NCBI GenBank assembly: GCA_028276215.1
Contig: JAPYWT010000167.1
Coordinates: forward strand, 1 to 6,072
DNA from: Thermoflexus sp.
GTDB taxonomy: Bacteria > Chloroflexota > Anaerolineae > B4-G1 > DUEL01
Length of the DNA: 6,072 bases
Reading direction: 5' to 3'
This document shows, in pieces, positions 1 through 4,959 of the stretch (the stretch's first letter is position 1; the number at the start of each line of letters is the position of its first letter). A program made the position numbers and the translations under genes. The notes under the pieces are model-generated. The model saw only the letters and a program-made list of their open reading frames with translations. It had not been told where the DNA came from and searched no databases.

Positions 1-1
1 G

Positions 2-1564
2 TCGGGCCCCACTCCGCTCTGGGAACGGCTGTACGCCCAGGAGGACCCGGCAAACCTGCGCCCCCGGCCCCCGGTGGTCACCGTCCTGGGCCACGTGGAT
101 CACGGGAAGACGTCCCTGCTGGATGCCATTCGCCGGACGGACGTCGCCGCCGGAGAGGTGGGGGGCATCACCCAGCACATCGGCGCCTACCAGGTGGAGC
201 ACAATGGGCGCCTGATCACCTTCCTGGACACGCCGGGGCACGAGGCGTTCACCGCCATGCGGGCGCGCGGCGCGCAGACCACGGACATCGCCATCCTGGT
301 CGTCGCCGCCGACGACGGCGTGATGCCCCAGACGGTGGAGGCCATCAACCACGCCCGCGCCGCCCGCGTGCCCATCATCGTCGCCCTGAACAAAATAGAT
401 AAACCCACTGCCCAGCCGGAACGGGTCAAACGGCAACTGAGCGAACTGGGCCTAACCCCGGACGAGTGGGGCGGTGATACGTTCGTCATCCCGGTCTCGG
501 CCAAAAAACGGATCGGCCTGGAGGACCTGTTGGAGACCATCCTGCTGGTCGCCGACGAGCAGAACATCCGGGCCAACCCCAATCGTCCCGCCATCGGCAC
601 CGTCCTGGAGGCCCAACTGGACCGCAGTATGGGCCCCACGGCCACCGTCCTGGTCCAGAACGGCACCCTGCGGGTGGGCGACGCGGTGGTCGCCGGGACG
701 GTCTACGGGCGGGTGCGCCGGATGCTGGACGGCCACGGCAAGCCCATCCGCGAGGCCCCCCCGTCCACCCCCGCCCTCATCCTGGGCCTTTCGGACGTCC
801 CCACTGCCGGGGACATTTTTGAGGTGGTGGAGAACGAGAAGGTCGCCCGCGCCATCGCCGCCCAGCGGCTTCAGGAGCGGGAGGCCCGCGCCGCCCGTCC
901 CACCCGTCTCACCCTGGACGACCTCTCCCGCAGCATCCGCCAGGGGCAGGCCAAAGAACTTAACCTCATCATCAAGGCCGACGTCCAGGGCTCCATTGAG
1001 CCCATCGTCTCCTCCCTCTCCAAACTGGGGAGCGAGGACCTGAAGGTCAACATCATCCACGCGGCGGCGGGCAACGTCACCGAGTCCGACATCAACCTGG
1101 CCATCGCCTCGCGGGCCATCGTCATCGGCTTTCAGGTGACGGTGGATCCGGCGGCCCGGCGGCTCGCCGAGAACGAAGGGGTGGACATCCGCATTTACGA
1201 CGTCATCTACGAGTTGATAGACGAGGTGGAACTGGCCCTCAAAGGGCTTCTGGAGCCAACCTACGTGGAGAAGACCATCGGCAAGGCCGAGGTCCGGGCG
1301 ACGTTTGACATCCCCAAAGTCGGCCGGGTGGCTGGCTGCTACGTCCTGGAGGGGGAGGTACGCCGCAACGCCCGTGCCCGCCTCTTCCGACAGGGGGAGC
1401 AGAAGTTTGACGGCCCCATCGCTTCTCTGAAGCGCTTTGCCAAAGACGTGCGCGAGGTCAAGGCCGGTTACGAGTGCGGCATCGGCCTGGAGGGGTTCCA
1501 CGACATCCAGGTCGGGGACGTTCTGGAGTTCTACGTGAAAGAACGGGTGGAGGCCACCGGATAG
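2..1564 (+). CDS. infB: Translation initiation factor IF-2 (5'-truncated by window)
   Basis: IF-2 is the GTPase that delivers initiator fMet-tRNA to the 30S subunit and promotes subunit joining in the cytoplasm. The frame is open from base 2; the GTG at 74 is internal, because the preceding codons read RPRPPVV, the conserved lead-in to the G domain. Numbering from the codon at 74, the GTPase motifs are G1 GHVDHGKT (6-13), switch I GGITQHIG (30-37), G3 DTPGH with the catalytic His (52-56), G4 NKID (106-109) and G5 SAKK (142-145). Domain II follows (from about residue 175, GTVLEAQLDRSMGPTATVLV), then the linker helix and domain III (KADVQGSIEP) and the C-terminal fMet-tRNA-binding barrel, ending DVLEFYVKERVEATG. 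About 520 residues are visible, so only the N-terminal region is missing. No frameshift is seen. It is the first gene of a tight cluster with rbfA. Confidence 0.98.
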   Translation, partial: SGPTPLWERLYAQEDPANLRPRPPVVTVLGHVDHGKTSLLDAIRRTDVAAGEVGGITQHIGAYQVEHNGRLITFLDTPGHEAFTAMRARGAQTTDIAILVVAADDGVMPQTVEAINHARAARVPIIVALNKIDKPTAQPERVKRQLSELGLTPDEWGGDTFVIPVSAKKRIGLEDLLETILLVADEQNIRANPNRPAIGTVLEAQLDRSMGPTATVLVQNGTLRVGDAVVAGTVYGRVRRMLDGHGKPIREAPPSTPALILGLSDVPTAGDIFEVVENEKVARAIAAQRLQEREARAARPTRLTLDDLSRSIRQGQAKELNLIIKADVQGSIEPIVSSLSKLGSEDLKVNIIHAAAGNVTESDINLAIASRAIVIGFQVTVDPAARRLAENEGVDIRIYDVIYELIDEVELALKGLLEPTYVEKTIGKAEVRATFDIPKVGRVAGCYVLEGEVRRNARARLFRQGEQKFDGPIASLKRFAKDVREVKAGYECGIGLEGFHDIQVGDVLEFYVKERVEATG

Positions 1565-1571
1565 GAGAGCC

Positions 1572-1931
1572 ATGGGCAAGAAGTATCAAAAGCGAGCCGC
1601 CGACCTGGTTCAGACCCACCTGACTGACCTGCTGCAGACGCAGGTCAACGACCCGCGCCTGCAGATGCTGACCATCACGGGCGTGGAGGTCACGCCGGAC
1701 GCCACCCGGGCCCACATCTACTTCACCGTCCTGGGGGACGCGGAGCGGCAGGCCGAGGTGCAGGCCGCGCTGCAGAGCGCCGCCGGATTCCTCCGTCGGG
1801 AACTGGGCCGACGGCTGCGCCTGCGCAACACCCCCGAACTGGTCTTCCACTGGGATTCCTCCATAGAGCGGGGCGAGCGCATCGCCGGCCTGATTGACCG
1901 CCTGCGGGAGGAGGAACTTTCGGGAGAATGA
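1572..1931 (+). CDS. rbfA: 30S ribosome-binding factor A
   Basis: RbfA binds the immature 30S subunit and helps process the 5' end of 16S rRNA; in many bacteria it is a cold-shock factor. The 119-residue length is normal for the family. It shows the single KH-like fold: helix 1 (RAADLVQTHLTDLL, 8-21), the strand region DPRLQMLTITGVEVTPD (27-43), RAHIYFTVLGD (46-56), a helix with the AxG-type kink (SAAGFLR, 69-75), and the typical ending PELVFHWDSSIERGERI (88-104). The ATG follows the infB stop by 7 bases, and a GGAG overlapping that stop (1564-1567) serves as a close ribosome-binding site. The TGA stop overlaps the next start as ATGA, which suggests translational coupling to the DHH gene. Confidence 0.97.
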   Translation: MGKKYQKRAADLVQTHLTDLLQTQVNDPRLQMLTITGVEVTPDATRAHIYFTVLGDAERQAEVQAALQSAAGFLRRELGRRLRLRNTPELVFHWDSSIERGERIAGLIDRLREEELSGE

Positions 1932-2944
1932 CGGAGTCCCCTTCCTCTCACGCGGTGCTGGAACAGGTTGCCCGGTACATCCAGCAGGCCCGTCGGCTGG
2001 CCGTCGTCACCCACGAGCGGCCCGACGCCGACGCCCTGGGCTCCAGCCTGGGGCTGGCCCATGCCCTGCGACGGCTGGGCAAAGAGGCCACCGTCTTTCT
2101 TTTTGACCCCATCCCCTTCGGCCTGGACTTCCTGCCCGGCCTGGACCGGATTGTCGCCGACCTGCCGGGCCCGGAGACGGACCTGGTGATCGCTGTGGAT
2201 GCCGGAGAGCCGGCCCAGATTGGCTCCCGGCTGTACGATGCCATCCTCCGCCTGGGGGTCCCGCTGGTCGTGGTGGACCACCACGAGAGCAACACCGGCT
2301 ACGGGACGCTCAGCGCGGTCTTCCCCCAGAAGGCCTCCACCGCCGAAGTGGTGCTGATGCTCATCCGGACGCTGGGCATCCCGTTGGATCGGACCATCGC
2401 GACCTGCCTGCTGGCGGGCGTCGTGTTTGATACCCGGGCCTTCGCCACCCCCGACACCGGCCCGGAGACGCTGCAGGCGGCGGCGCTTCTGATGGAAAGC
2501 GGCGGTTCCCTCTACGAGGTGATGACCGCCTACCGGGGCCAGCATCCCCTGAAGGCGCTCCGGCTGTGGGGCCAGGCGCTGACCCGGATGGAGACCCGGG
2601 ACGGTGTCGCCTGGACGTTCGTCTCCCGGGAGATGTATCGGGCCACCGGCACCACGATGGAGGATACGGAGGGTCTGGCGAACTTCATCCTGGACGCGGC
2701 CGACGTCCGCATCTCTGTGGTCTTCCGGGAGCGGCCCGAGGGGGGAATGATTCGGGTGAGCGCCCGCGCCAAACCCGGCATCAACCTGGTGCCGCTGGCC
2801 CGGTCGTTCCCCACGGGCGGCGGGCACAAGATGGCCGTCGGGTTTGAGGTGGACCCGCCGCTGGAAGAGGCCATCCGGACCACCCTGGCGCGCCTGGAGG
2901 CGTTGCGTCGCTCCGGACAACTGGACGACTGTTCCACTGAATAG
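1928..2944 (+). CDS. nrnA: DHH/DHHA1 phosphoesterase, NrnA-like oligoribonuclease / pAp phosphatase
   Basis: Members of this family remove nucleotides from 2-5 nt RNA fragments and often dephosphorylate 3'-phosphoadenosine 5'-phosphate, using two metal ions (Mn2+) in the cytoplasm. The 338 residues match the family. Metal-ligand motifs are in order: THERPDADALGS (His29, Asp33, Asp35), VIAVDAGE (Asp91), the signature VVDHHES (Asp117-His118-His119), and GVVFDTRAF (Asp168). The C-terminal DHHA1 domain carries the substrate-binding glycine motif TGGGHKMAVGF (296-306). All catalytic positions are present. The start is the ATG overlapping the rbfA stop; a strong GGAGGAGG-like site lies at 1907-1914, 13 bases upstream, with a closer GGGAGA at 1922-1927. 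Placement between rbfA and truB is the usual one for this gene. Preference for nanoRNA versus pAp cannot be told from sequence, so the symbol names the family. Confidence 0.93.
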   Translation: MTESPSSHAVLEQVARYIQQARRLAVVTHERPDADALGSSLGLAHALRRLGKEATVFLFDPIPFGLDFLPGLDRIVADLPGPETDLVIAVDAGEPAQIGSRLYDAILRLGVPLVVVDHHESNTGYGTLSAVFPQKASTAEVVLMLIRTLGIPLDRTIATCLLAGVVFDTRAFATPDTGPETLQAAALLMESGGSLYEVMTAYRGQHPLKALRLWGQALTRMETRDGVAWTFVSREMYRATGTTMEDTEGLANFILDAADVRISVVFRERPEGGMIRVSARAKPGINLVPLARSFPTGGGHKMAVGFEVDPPLEEAIRTTLARLEALRRSGQLDDCSTE

Positions 2945-2955
2945 GGAGGGGTTTT

Positions 2956-2982
2956 GCGGCGGGCGGCGGAGCCGCCCGCCGC
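2956..2982. repeat. Perfect GC-rich hairpin between nrnA and truB
   Basis: A perfect 12-bp inverted repeat (GCGGCGGGCGGC with GCCGCCCGCCGC) surrounds a 3-base GGA loop, 11 bases after the nrnA stop. TTTT precedes it (2952-2955), but only TTT follows before GC-rich sequence, so it is a poor rho-independent terminator. In mRNA it would be very stable and end 26 bases before the truB start codon. It could be a processing barrier, a 3' end protector for the upstream message, or a dispersed palindromic repeat. The structure is seen in the sequence; the role is inferred. Confidence 0.8.
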
Positions 2983-3009
2983 TTTCGCGCCTTTCGCGCC
3001 TTTCGCGCA
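2983..3009 (+). repeat. Three tandem TTTCGCGCC units running into the truB start
   Basis: Three consecutive 9-base units, TTTCGCGCC, TTTCGCGCC and TTTCGCGCA, directly follow the hairpin. The final base of the third unit differs (A for C) and is the first base of the truB ATG. The array takes the place where a Shine-Dalgarno sequence would be expected, and no purine-rich site is seen within 20 bases of the start. Confidence 0.85.
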
Positions 3010-3893
3010 TGGACGGCATCCTGAACCTCAACAAACCGCGCGGCCTGACCTCCCACGACGTGGTGGCCCGGGTGCGCGCGGTGGCCCGGCAGCGGGAAGT
3101 CGGCCACGCGGGCACGCTGGACCCGATGGCCACCGGTGTCCTCCTCCTCTGTCTGGGCCGGGCCACCCGCCTGGCGGAGTACCTGATGGACTCGCCCAAA
3201 CTCTACCGGGCCCGCGTTCGCCTGGGCATCACCACCGATACGGACGACGCCGAGGGGGCCGTCATCGCCGAGCGGCCGGTAGAGGCCGACCGGGCGGCGG
3301 TGGAGGCCGCGCTGGAGCGGTTCCGGGGCCCCATCCAGCAGGTCCCGCCGATGTACTCGGCCCTGAAGCGGGACGGCCAGCCTCTCTACCGCCTGGCCCG
3401 CCGGGGCCAGACGGTGGAGCGGGAGCCCCGGCGGGTGGAGATTTACCGCCTGGACCTGACCGCCTGGGAACCGCCGGAACTGACGCTGGAGGTCCTCTGC
3501 TCCCCGGGCACGTACATCCGGGCGCTGGCCCGCGACCTGGGCGAGGCGCTGGGATGCGGTGCCCACCTGACGGGGCTGGTGCGGCTGGCCAGCGGCGACT
3601 TCCGGCTGGAGGACGCGGCCGAACTGGATGCGGTCACCCCGGAGCGGTTGCCGGACCTCCTGCTCCCGCCCGACGCGGCCCTGCGGCGGTATCCGGCGCT
3701 GTACCTGAGCGACACTGAGGCGGATGCCGTCCGCCATGGCCGGGATATTCGGGTGTCGCAGGATAAATCCTGCGCCACAGATAAATCCTGCGCTACATTT
3801 GCCCGTGCCTACGGGCCCGATGGCCGTCTGCTGGCGCTGATGGAATACCGCCCCGACCGGGGCCTCTGGCACCCGCGCAAGGTGCTGGTTTAA
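3009..3893 (+). CDS. truB: tRNA pseudouridine(55) synthase
   Basis: TruB isomerises U55 to pseudouridine in the T-loop of nearly all elongator tRNAs. The 294-residue product begins MDGILNLNKPRGLTSHDVV, the classic TruB N-terminus, which fixes the ATG at 3009 over upstream in-frame starts. The catalytic motif is GHAGTLDPMATGVL (32-45) with nucleophile Asp38. Also seen are KLYRARVRLG (64-73), the QVPPMYSALKRDGQPLYRLAR segment (starting near 113) and SPGTYIRALARDLGEALG with the conserved Arg of motif III. The C-terminal PUA-like part is present (YPALYLSDTEADAVRHGRDI to GLWHPRKVLV). An oddity is the tandem hexapeptide DKSCAT-DKSCAT at residues 252-263, encoded by an intergenic-type repeat and lying between GRDIRVSQ and FARAYGPDG, far from the active site. 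There is no obvious Shine-Dalgarno. The gene ends in TAA immediately before the repeat-filled gap. Confidence 0.96.
   Translation: MDGILNLNKPRGLTSHDVVARVRAVARQREVGHAGTLDPMATGVLLLCLGRATRLAEYLMDSPKLYRARVRLGITTDTDDAEGAVIAERPVEADRAAVEAALERFRGPIQQVPPMYSALKRDGQPLYRLARRGQTVEREPRRVEIYRLDLTAWEPPELTLEVLCSPGTYIRALARDLGEALGCGAHLTGLVRLASGDFRLEDAAELDAVTPERLPDLLLPPDAALRRYPALYLSDTEADAVRHGRDIRVSQDKSCATDKSCATFARAYGPDGRLLALMEYRPDRGLWHPRKVLV
3758..3797. repeat. Palindromic/tandem repeat embedded in frame in truB
   Basis: The element opens with a 16-base palindrome, GCAGGATAAATCCTGC (3758-3773; 7-bp arms, 2-base centre). Overlapping it are two 18-bp tandem copies, 3762-3779 and 3780-3797, which differ at one base (GCC versus GCT). 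Both read in the truB frame as DKSCAT. The end CCTGCGCTAC (3787-3796) is identical to the right arm of the palindrome after ribF (5913-5922), and its complement GTAGCGCAGG is that palindrome's left arm (5877-5886). This indicates one dispersed repeat family. In this orientation the repeat has no stop in the truB frame. Confidence 0.85.
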
Positions 3894-3895
3894 AC

Positions 3896-3975
3896 TCACA
3901 CAAAGACACAAAGGCACTATTCCATCACACAAAGACACAAAGGCACTATTCCATCACACAAAGACACAAAGGCAC
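3896..3975. repeat. 29-bp tandem array (CACAAAGACACAAAGGCAC type)
   Basis: Two complete identical 29-base units lie at 3896-3924 and 3925-3953, followed by a third matching over 22 bases (3954-3975) before diverging into the AT-rich tract. Each unit contains TCACACAAAGACACAAAGG and ends CACTATTCCA. The array starts two bases after the truB stop. With no variable spacers it is not CRISPR. Its CACAAAG core is complementary to the TTTGTGTCTTTGTGTC arms further downstream. Confidence 0.9.
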
Positions 3976-4025
3976 AAAGATTTTTTTATTTATTTTTTTC
4001 TTTGTGTCTTTGTGTCTCCGTGTGA
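3954..4025. repeat. Long inverted repeat ahead of the first start-region copy
   Basis: GACACAAAGGCACAAAGA (3963-3980) pairs with TCTTTGTGTCTTTGTGTC (3999-4016) over 18 positions with one G-T pair. One more pair (3962/4017) and, after a 2x2 internal mismatch, six outer pairs (3954-3959 with 4020-4025) extend it. The 18-base loop is almost pure T/A. In RNA this would be a long hairpin whose outer stem touches the GAGGA ribosome-binding site at 4024-4028. A second copy of the inner stem occurs at 4075-4092 with 4111-4128. In the third unit most of the left arm is deleted, leaving only the right arm at 4210-4227. Confidence 0.8.
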
Positions 4026-4035
4026 GGAATACCTT

Positions 4036-4137
4036 ATGGCTCCGTTTTGTCCGATCATTGCTGTGATTGGCGGCGACACAAAGGCACAAAGATTTTTTTA
4101 TTTATTTTTTTCTTTGTGTCTTTGTGTCTCCGTGTGA
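4036..4137 (+). pseudogene. Truncated first copy of the LOG-gene start (33-codon ORF)
   Basis: An ATG with its own GAGGA site (4024-4028, 7-base spacing) opens a 33-residue reading frame. The first 13 residues, MAPFCPIIAVIGG, copy the gene's N-terminus; the rest (DTKAQRFFYLFFSLCLCVSV) is translated repeat. Its TGA (4135-4137) overlaps the GAGGA of the second copy, so ribosomes finishing here would end on the next ribosome-binding site. It is most likely a remnant of duplication. A role as an upstream ORF affecting the real gene is possible but only inferred. Confidence 0.6.
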
Positions 4138-4147
4138 GGAATACCTT

Positions 4148-4246
4148 ATGGCTCTGTTTTGTCCGATCATTGCTGTGATTGGCGGCGACACAATTTTTAT
4201 TTATTTTTTTCTTTGTGTCTTTGTGTCTCCGTGTGAGGAATACCTT
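4148..4246 (+). pseudogene. Second copy of the LOG-gene start, in frame with the real gene
   Basis: A second ATG (GAGGA at 4136-4140, 7 bases upstream) reads MALFCPIIAVIGG and then, without a stop, DTIFIYFFLCVFVSPCEEYL into the true start at 4247. This happens because unit 3 is 99 bases long rather than 112, which restores frame. Starting here would give a 193-residue protein with a 33-residue, strongly hydrophobic N-terminal extension. The family does not have such an extension, so I treat it as a duplicated remnant or optional start rather than the main gene. Confidence 0.6.
4235..4239 (+). promoter_or_regulatory. Ribosome-binding site of the LOG-type gene
   Basis: GAGGA lies 7 bases before the ATG at 4247. 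It is the third of three identical site-to-start arrangements (the others at 4024-4028 and 4136-4140). It supports 4247 as the start and contrasts with truB and ribF, which have no visible site. Confidence 0.75.
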
Positions 4247-4729
4247 ATGGCTCCGTTTCGTCCGATCATTGCTGTGATTGGCGGTGCGGCGCCGACGCCG
4301 GAGGAAGAAGCGGCGGCGGAGGCCGTGGGCCGCGCGCTGGCGGAAGGGGGCGCCATCCTCATCTGCGGCGGGCGCGGCGGCGTGATGGAGGCCGCCTGCC
4401 GGGGGGCCAAATCCGCCGGGGGCCTGACCATCGGCATCCTCCCCGGCCCCGACCGGCGCGAGGCCAACCCGTATGTGGACATCCCCATCGTCACCGGCAT
4501 GGGGGAGGCGCGCAACGTCATCATCGCCCGGACGGCCCACGCGGTGGTCGCCGTCGGCGGAAGTTACGGCACGCTGAGCGAAATGGCGTATGCTCTGCTC
4601 TTCGGCGTGCCGGTGGTGGCGCTGGGGAGTTGGGAGGTGCGGCGCGCGGGTCATCCGCCCGCGCCCATCATCTACGCCGTCACTCCGCAGGAAGCCGCCG
4701 CCCACGCACTGGCGCTGGCCCGGAAATGA
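4247..4729 (+). CDS. LOG/TIGR00725-type Rossmann nucleotide-binding protein
   Basis: This 160-residue protein resembles the short TIGR00725-like branch of the LOG (old name lysine-decarboxylase-like) and DprA/Smf-related Rossmann proteins. The N-terminal strand and glycine loop is PIIAVIGG (6-13). A second phosphate-binding stretch is LICGGRGGVMEAACRGA (38-54). Then come TIGILPGPDRREANPY (61-76), MGEARNVIIARTAHAVVAVGG (85-105) and the LOG-type motif GGSYGTLSEMA (104-114), which stands where LOG enzymes have PGGxGTxxE; Glu112 is the conserved acid. LOG relatives hydrolyse cytokinin nucleotides, but the substrate of this subgroup is unknown and I do not infer one. The start at 4247 has a good GAGGA site and gives the family-typical N-terminus. 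The gene sits between truB and ribF, an unusual insertion in that cluster. The body matches its neighbours in GC content, whereas its leader is AT-rich and triplicated. Confidence 0.85.
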   Translation: MAPFRPIIAVIGGAAPTPEEEAAAEAVGRALAEGGAILICGGRGGVMEAACRGAKSAGGLTIGILPGPDRREANPYVDIPIVTGMGEARNVIIARTAHAVVAVGGSYGTLSEMAYALLFGVPVVALGSWEVRRAGHPPAPIIYAVTPQEAAAHALALARK

Positions 4730-4742
4730 ACATTTGAAAACA

Positions 4743-4851
4743 GGACACGGATCAACACGGGTTTCACGGATTCGCGCGGCTTTGCCCTGAGGGCTCTGCC
4801 CGAAAGGATAAAATCCGTGAAAATCCGCACCATCCGTGCCCATCCGTGTCC
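4743..4851. repeat. Large imperfect inverted repeat (CACGGAT type)
   Basis: GGACACGGAT (4743-4752) pairs with ATCCGTGTCC (4842-4851), and TTTCACGGATT (4762-4772) with AATCCGTGAAA (4812-4822). In the centre is a small hairpin, GCCC-TGA-GGGC (4784-4794). Additional unpaired ATCCG(C/T) copies lie between the right-hand arms. Together they could form a branched ~109-base structure 13 bases after the LOG-type gene stop. There is no terminal T tract, so it is not a standard terminator. It looks like an intergenic repeat; any role in 3' end protection is inferred. Confidence 0.75.
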
Positions 4852-4870
4852 CATTGAACGGATGGCGTCC

Positions 4871-4956
4871 TGCGCCGTGCGCCCTGCGACCCTGCGCCCT
4901 GCGCCCTGCGACCTGCGACCTGCGACCCTGCGCCCTGCGACCTGCGACCTGCGACC
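4871..4956. repeat. Twelve TGCG(A/C)CC heptad repeats abutting the ribF start
   Basis: The array has twelve consecutive units: ten are 7 bases (TGCGACC, TGCGCCC or, once, TGCGCCG) and two are 8 bases (TGCGACCC at 4885-4892 and 4921-4928). It ends three bases (TGT) before the ribF ATG at 4960, so it supplies the whole ribosome-loading region. The last three units are identical TGCGACC. Such short-period arrays tend to change in copy number; here that would alter leader length, not reading frame. Confidence 0.92.
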
Positions 4957-4959
4957 TGT

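Larger units (their letters stand above)
3963..4285 (+). repeat. Three tandem copies of the LOG-gene leader plus first 13 codons
   Basis: Unit 1 is 3963-4074, unit 2 is 4075-4186 (exactly 112 bases each) and unit 3 is 4187-4285 (99 bases, a 13-base loss near its 5' end). Each contains the T/A tract, TTTGTGTC repeats, a GAGGA site, an ATG 7 bases later (4036, 4148, 4247) and 13 codons reading MA(P/L)F(C/R)PIIAVIGG. Only unit 3 continues into the gene; units 1 and 2 turn into GACACA at the next unit boundary. Differences between copies in the coding part: CCG/CTG/CCG at codon 3, TGT/TGT/CGT at codon 5 and GGC/GGC/GGT at codon 13. This is direct sequence evidence of a repeated duplication of a gene's 5' end. 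Confidence 0.92.

Noticed and set aside
74..76. GTG as the start of infB.
   Set aside because: The conserved RPPVV lead-in and open frame continue upstream to the window edge, so this valine is internal.
2956..2985. Rho-independent terminator after nrnA.
   Set aside because: The stem is strong, but only three T follow before GC-rich sequence; I list it as a hairpin instead.
2844..3008. An earlier in-frame start for truB, overlapping nrnA.
   Set aside because: The added 55 residues are arginine/tryptophan-rich antisense-like sequence; the canonical TruB N-terminus begins at 3009.
452..3938. Long minus-strand open frames over infB, rbfA, nrnA and truB (452-1579, 1718-3199, 2781-3938).
   Set aside because: They lie opposite well-recognised genes, have no family motifs and are the usual antisense open frames of high-GC3 DNA.
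3896..3975. A CRISPR-like array.
   Set aside because: The 29-base units are directly contiguous with no unique spacers, and there are no cas genes in view.
3976..4000. Promoter elements in the T/A-rich tract ahead of the first start copy.
   Set aside because: It is low complexity; no -35/-10 pair stands out from the homopolymer runs.
4067..4147. TTG at 4067 as the start of the LOG-type gene.
   Set aside because: It lies inside the first duplicated coding copy in another frame, lacks a ribosome-binding site and would only add translated repeats.
4782..4814. A sigma70-like promoter for ribF (TTGCCC with TAAAAT).
   Set aside because: The 21-base spacing is too long, the -35 match is poor, and the A-rich part belongs to the inverted repeat.
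4055..4843. A 262-codon minus-strand frame across the LOG-type gene and its leader.
   Set aside because: It consists of translated repeats (RRHKDTKKKINK) and the antisense of a recognised gene; no motif or credible start context.
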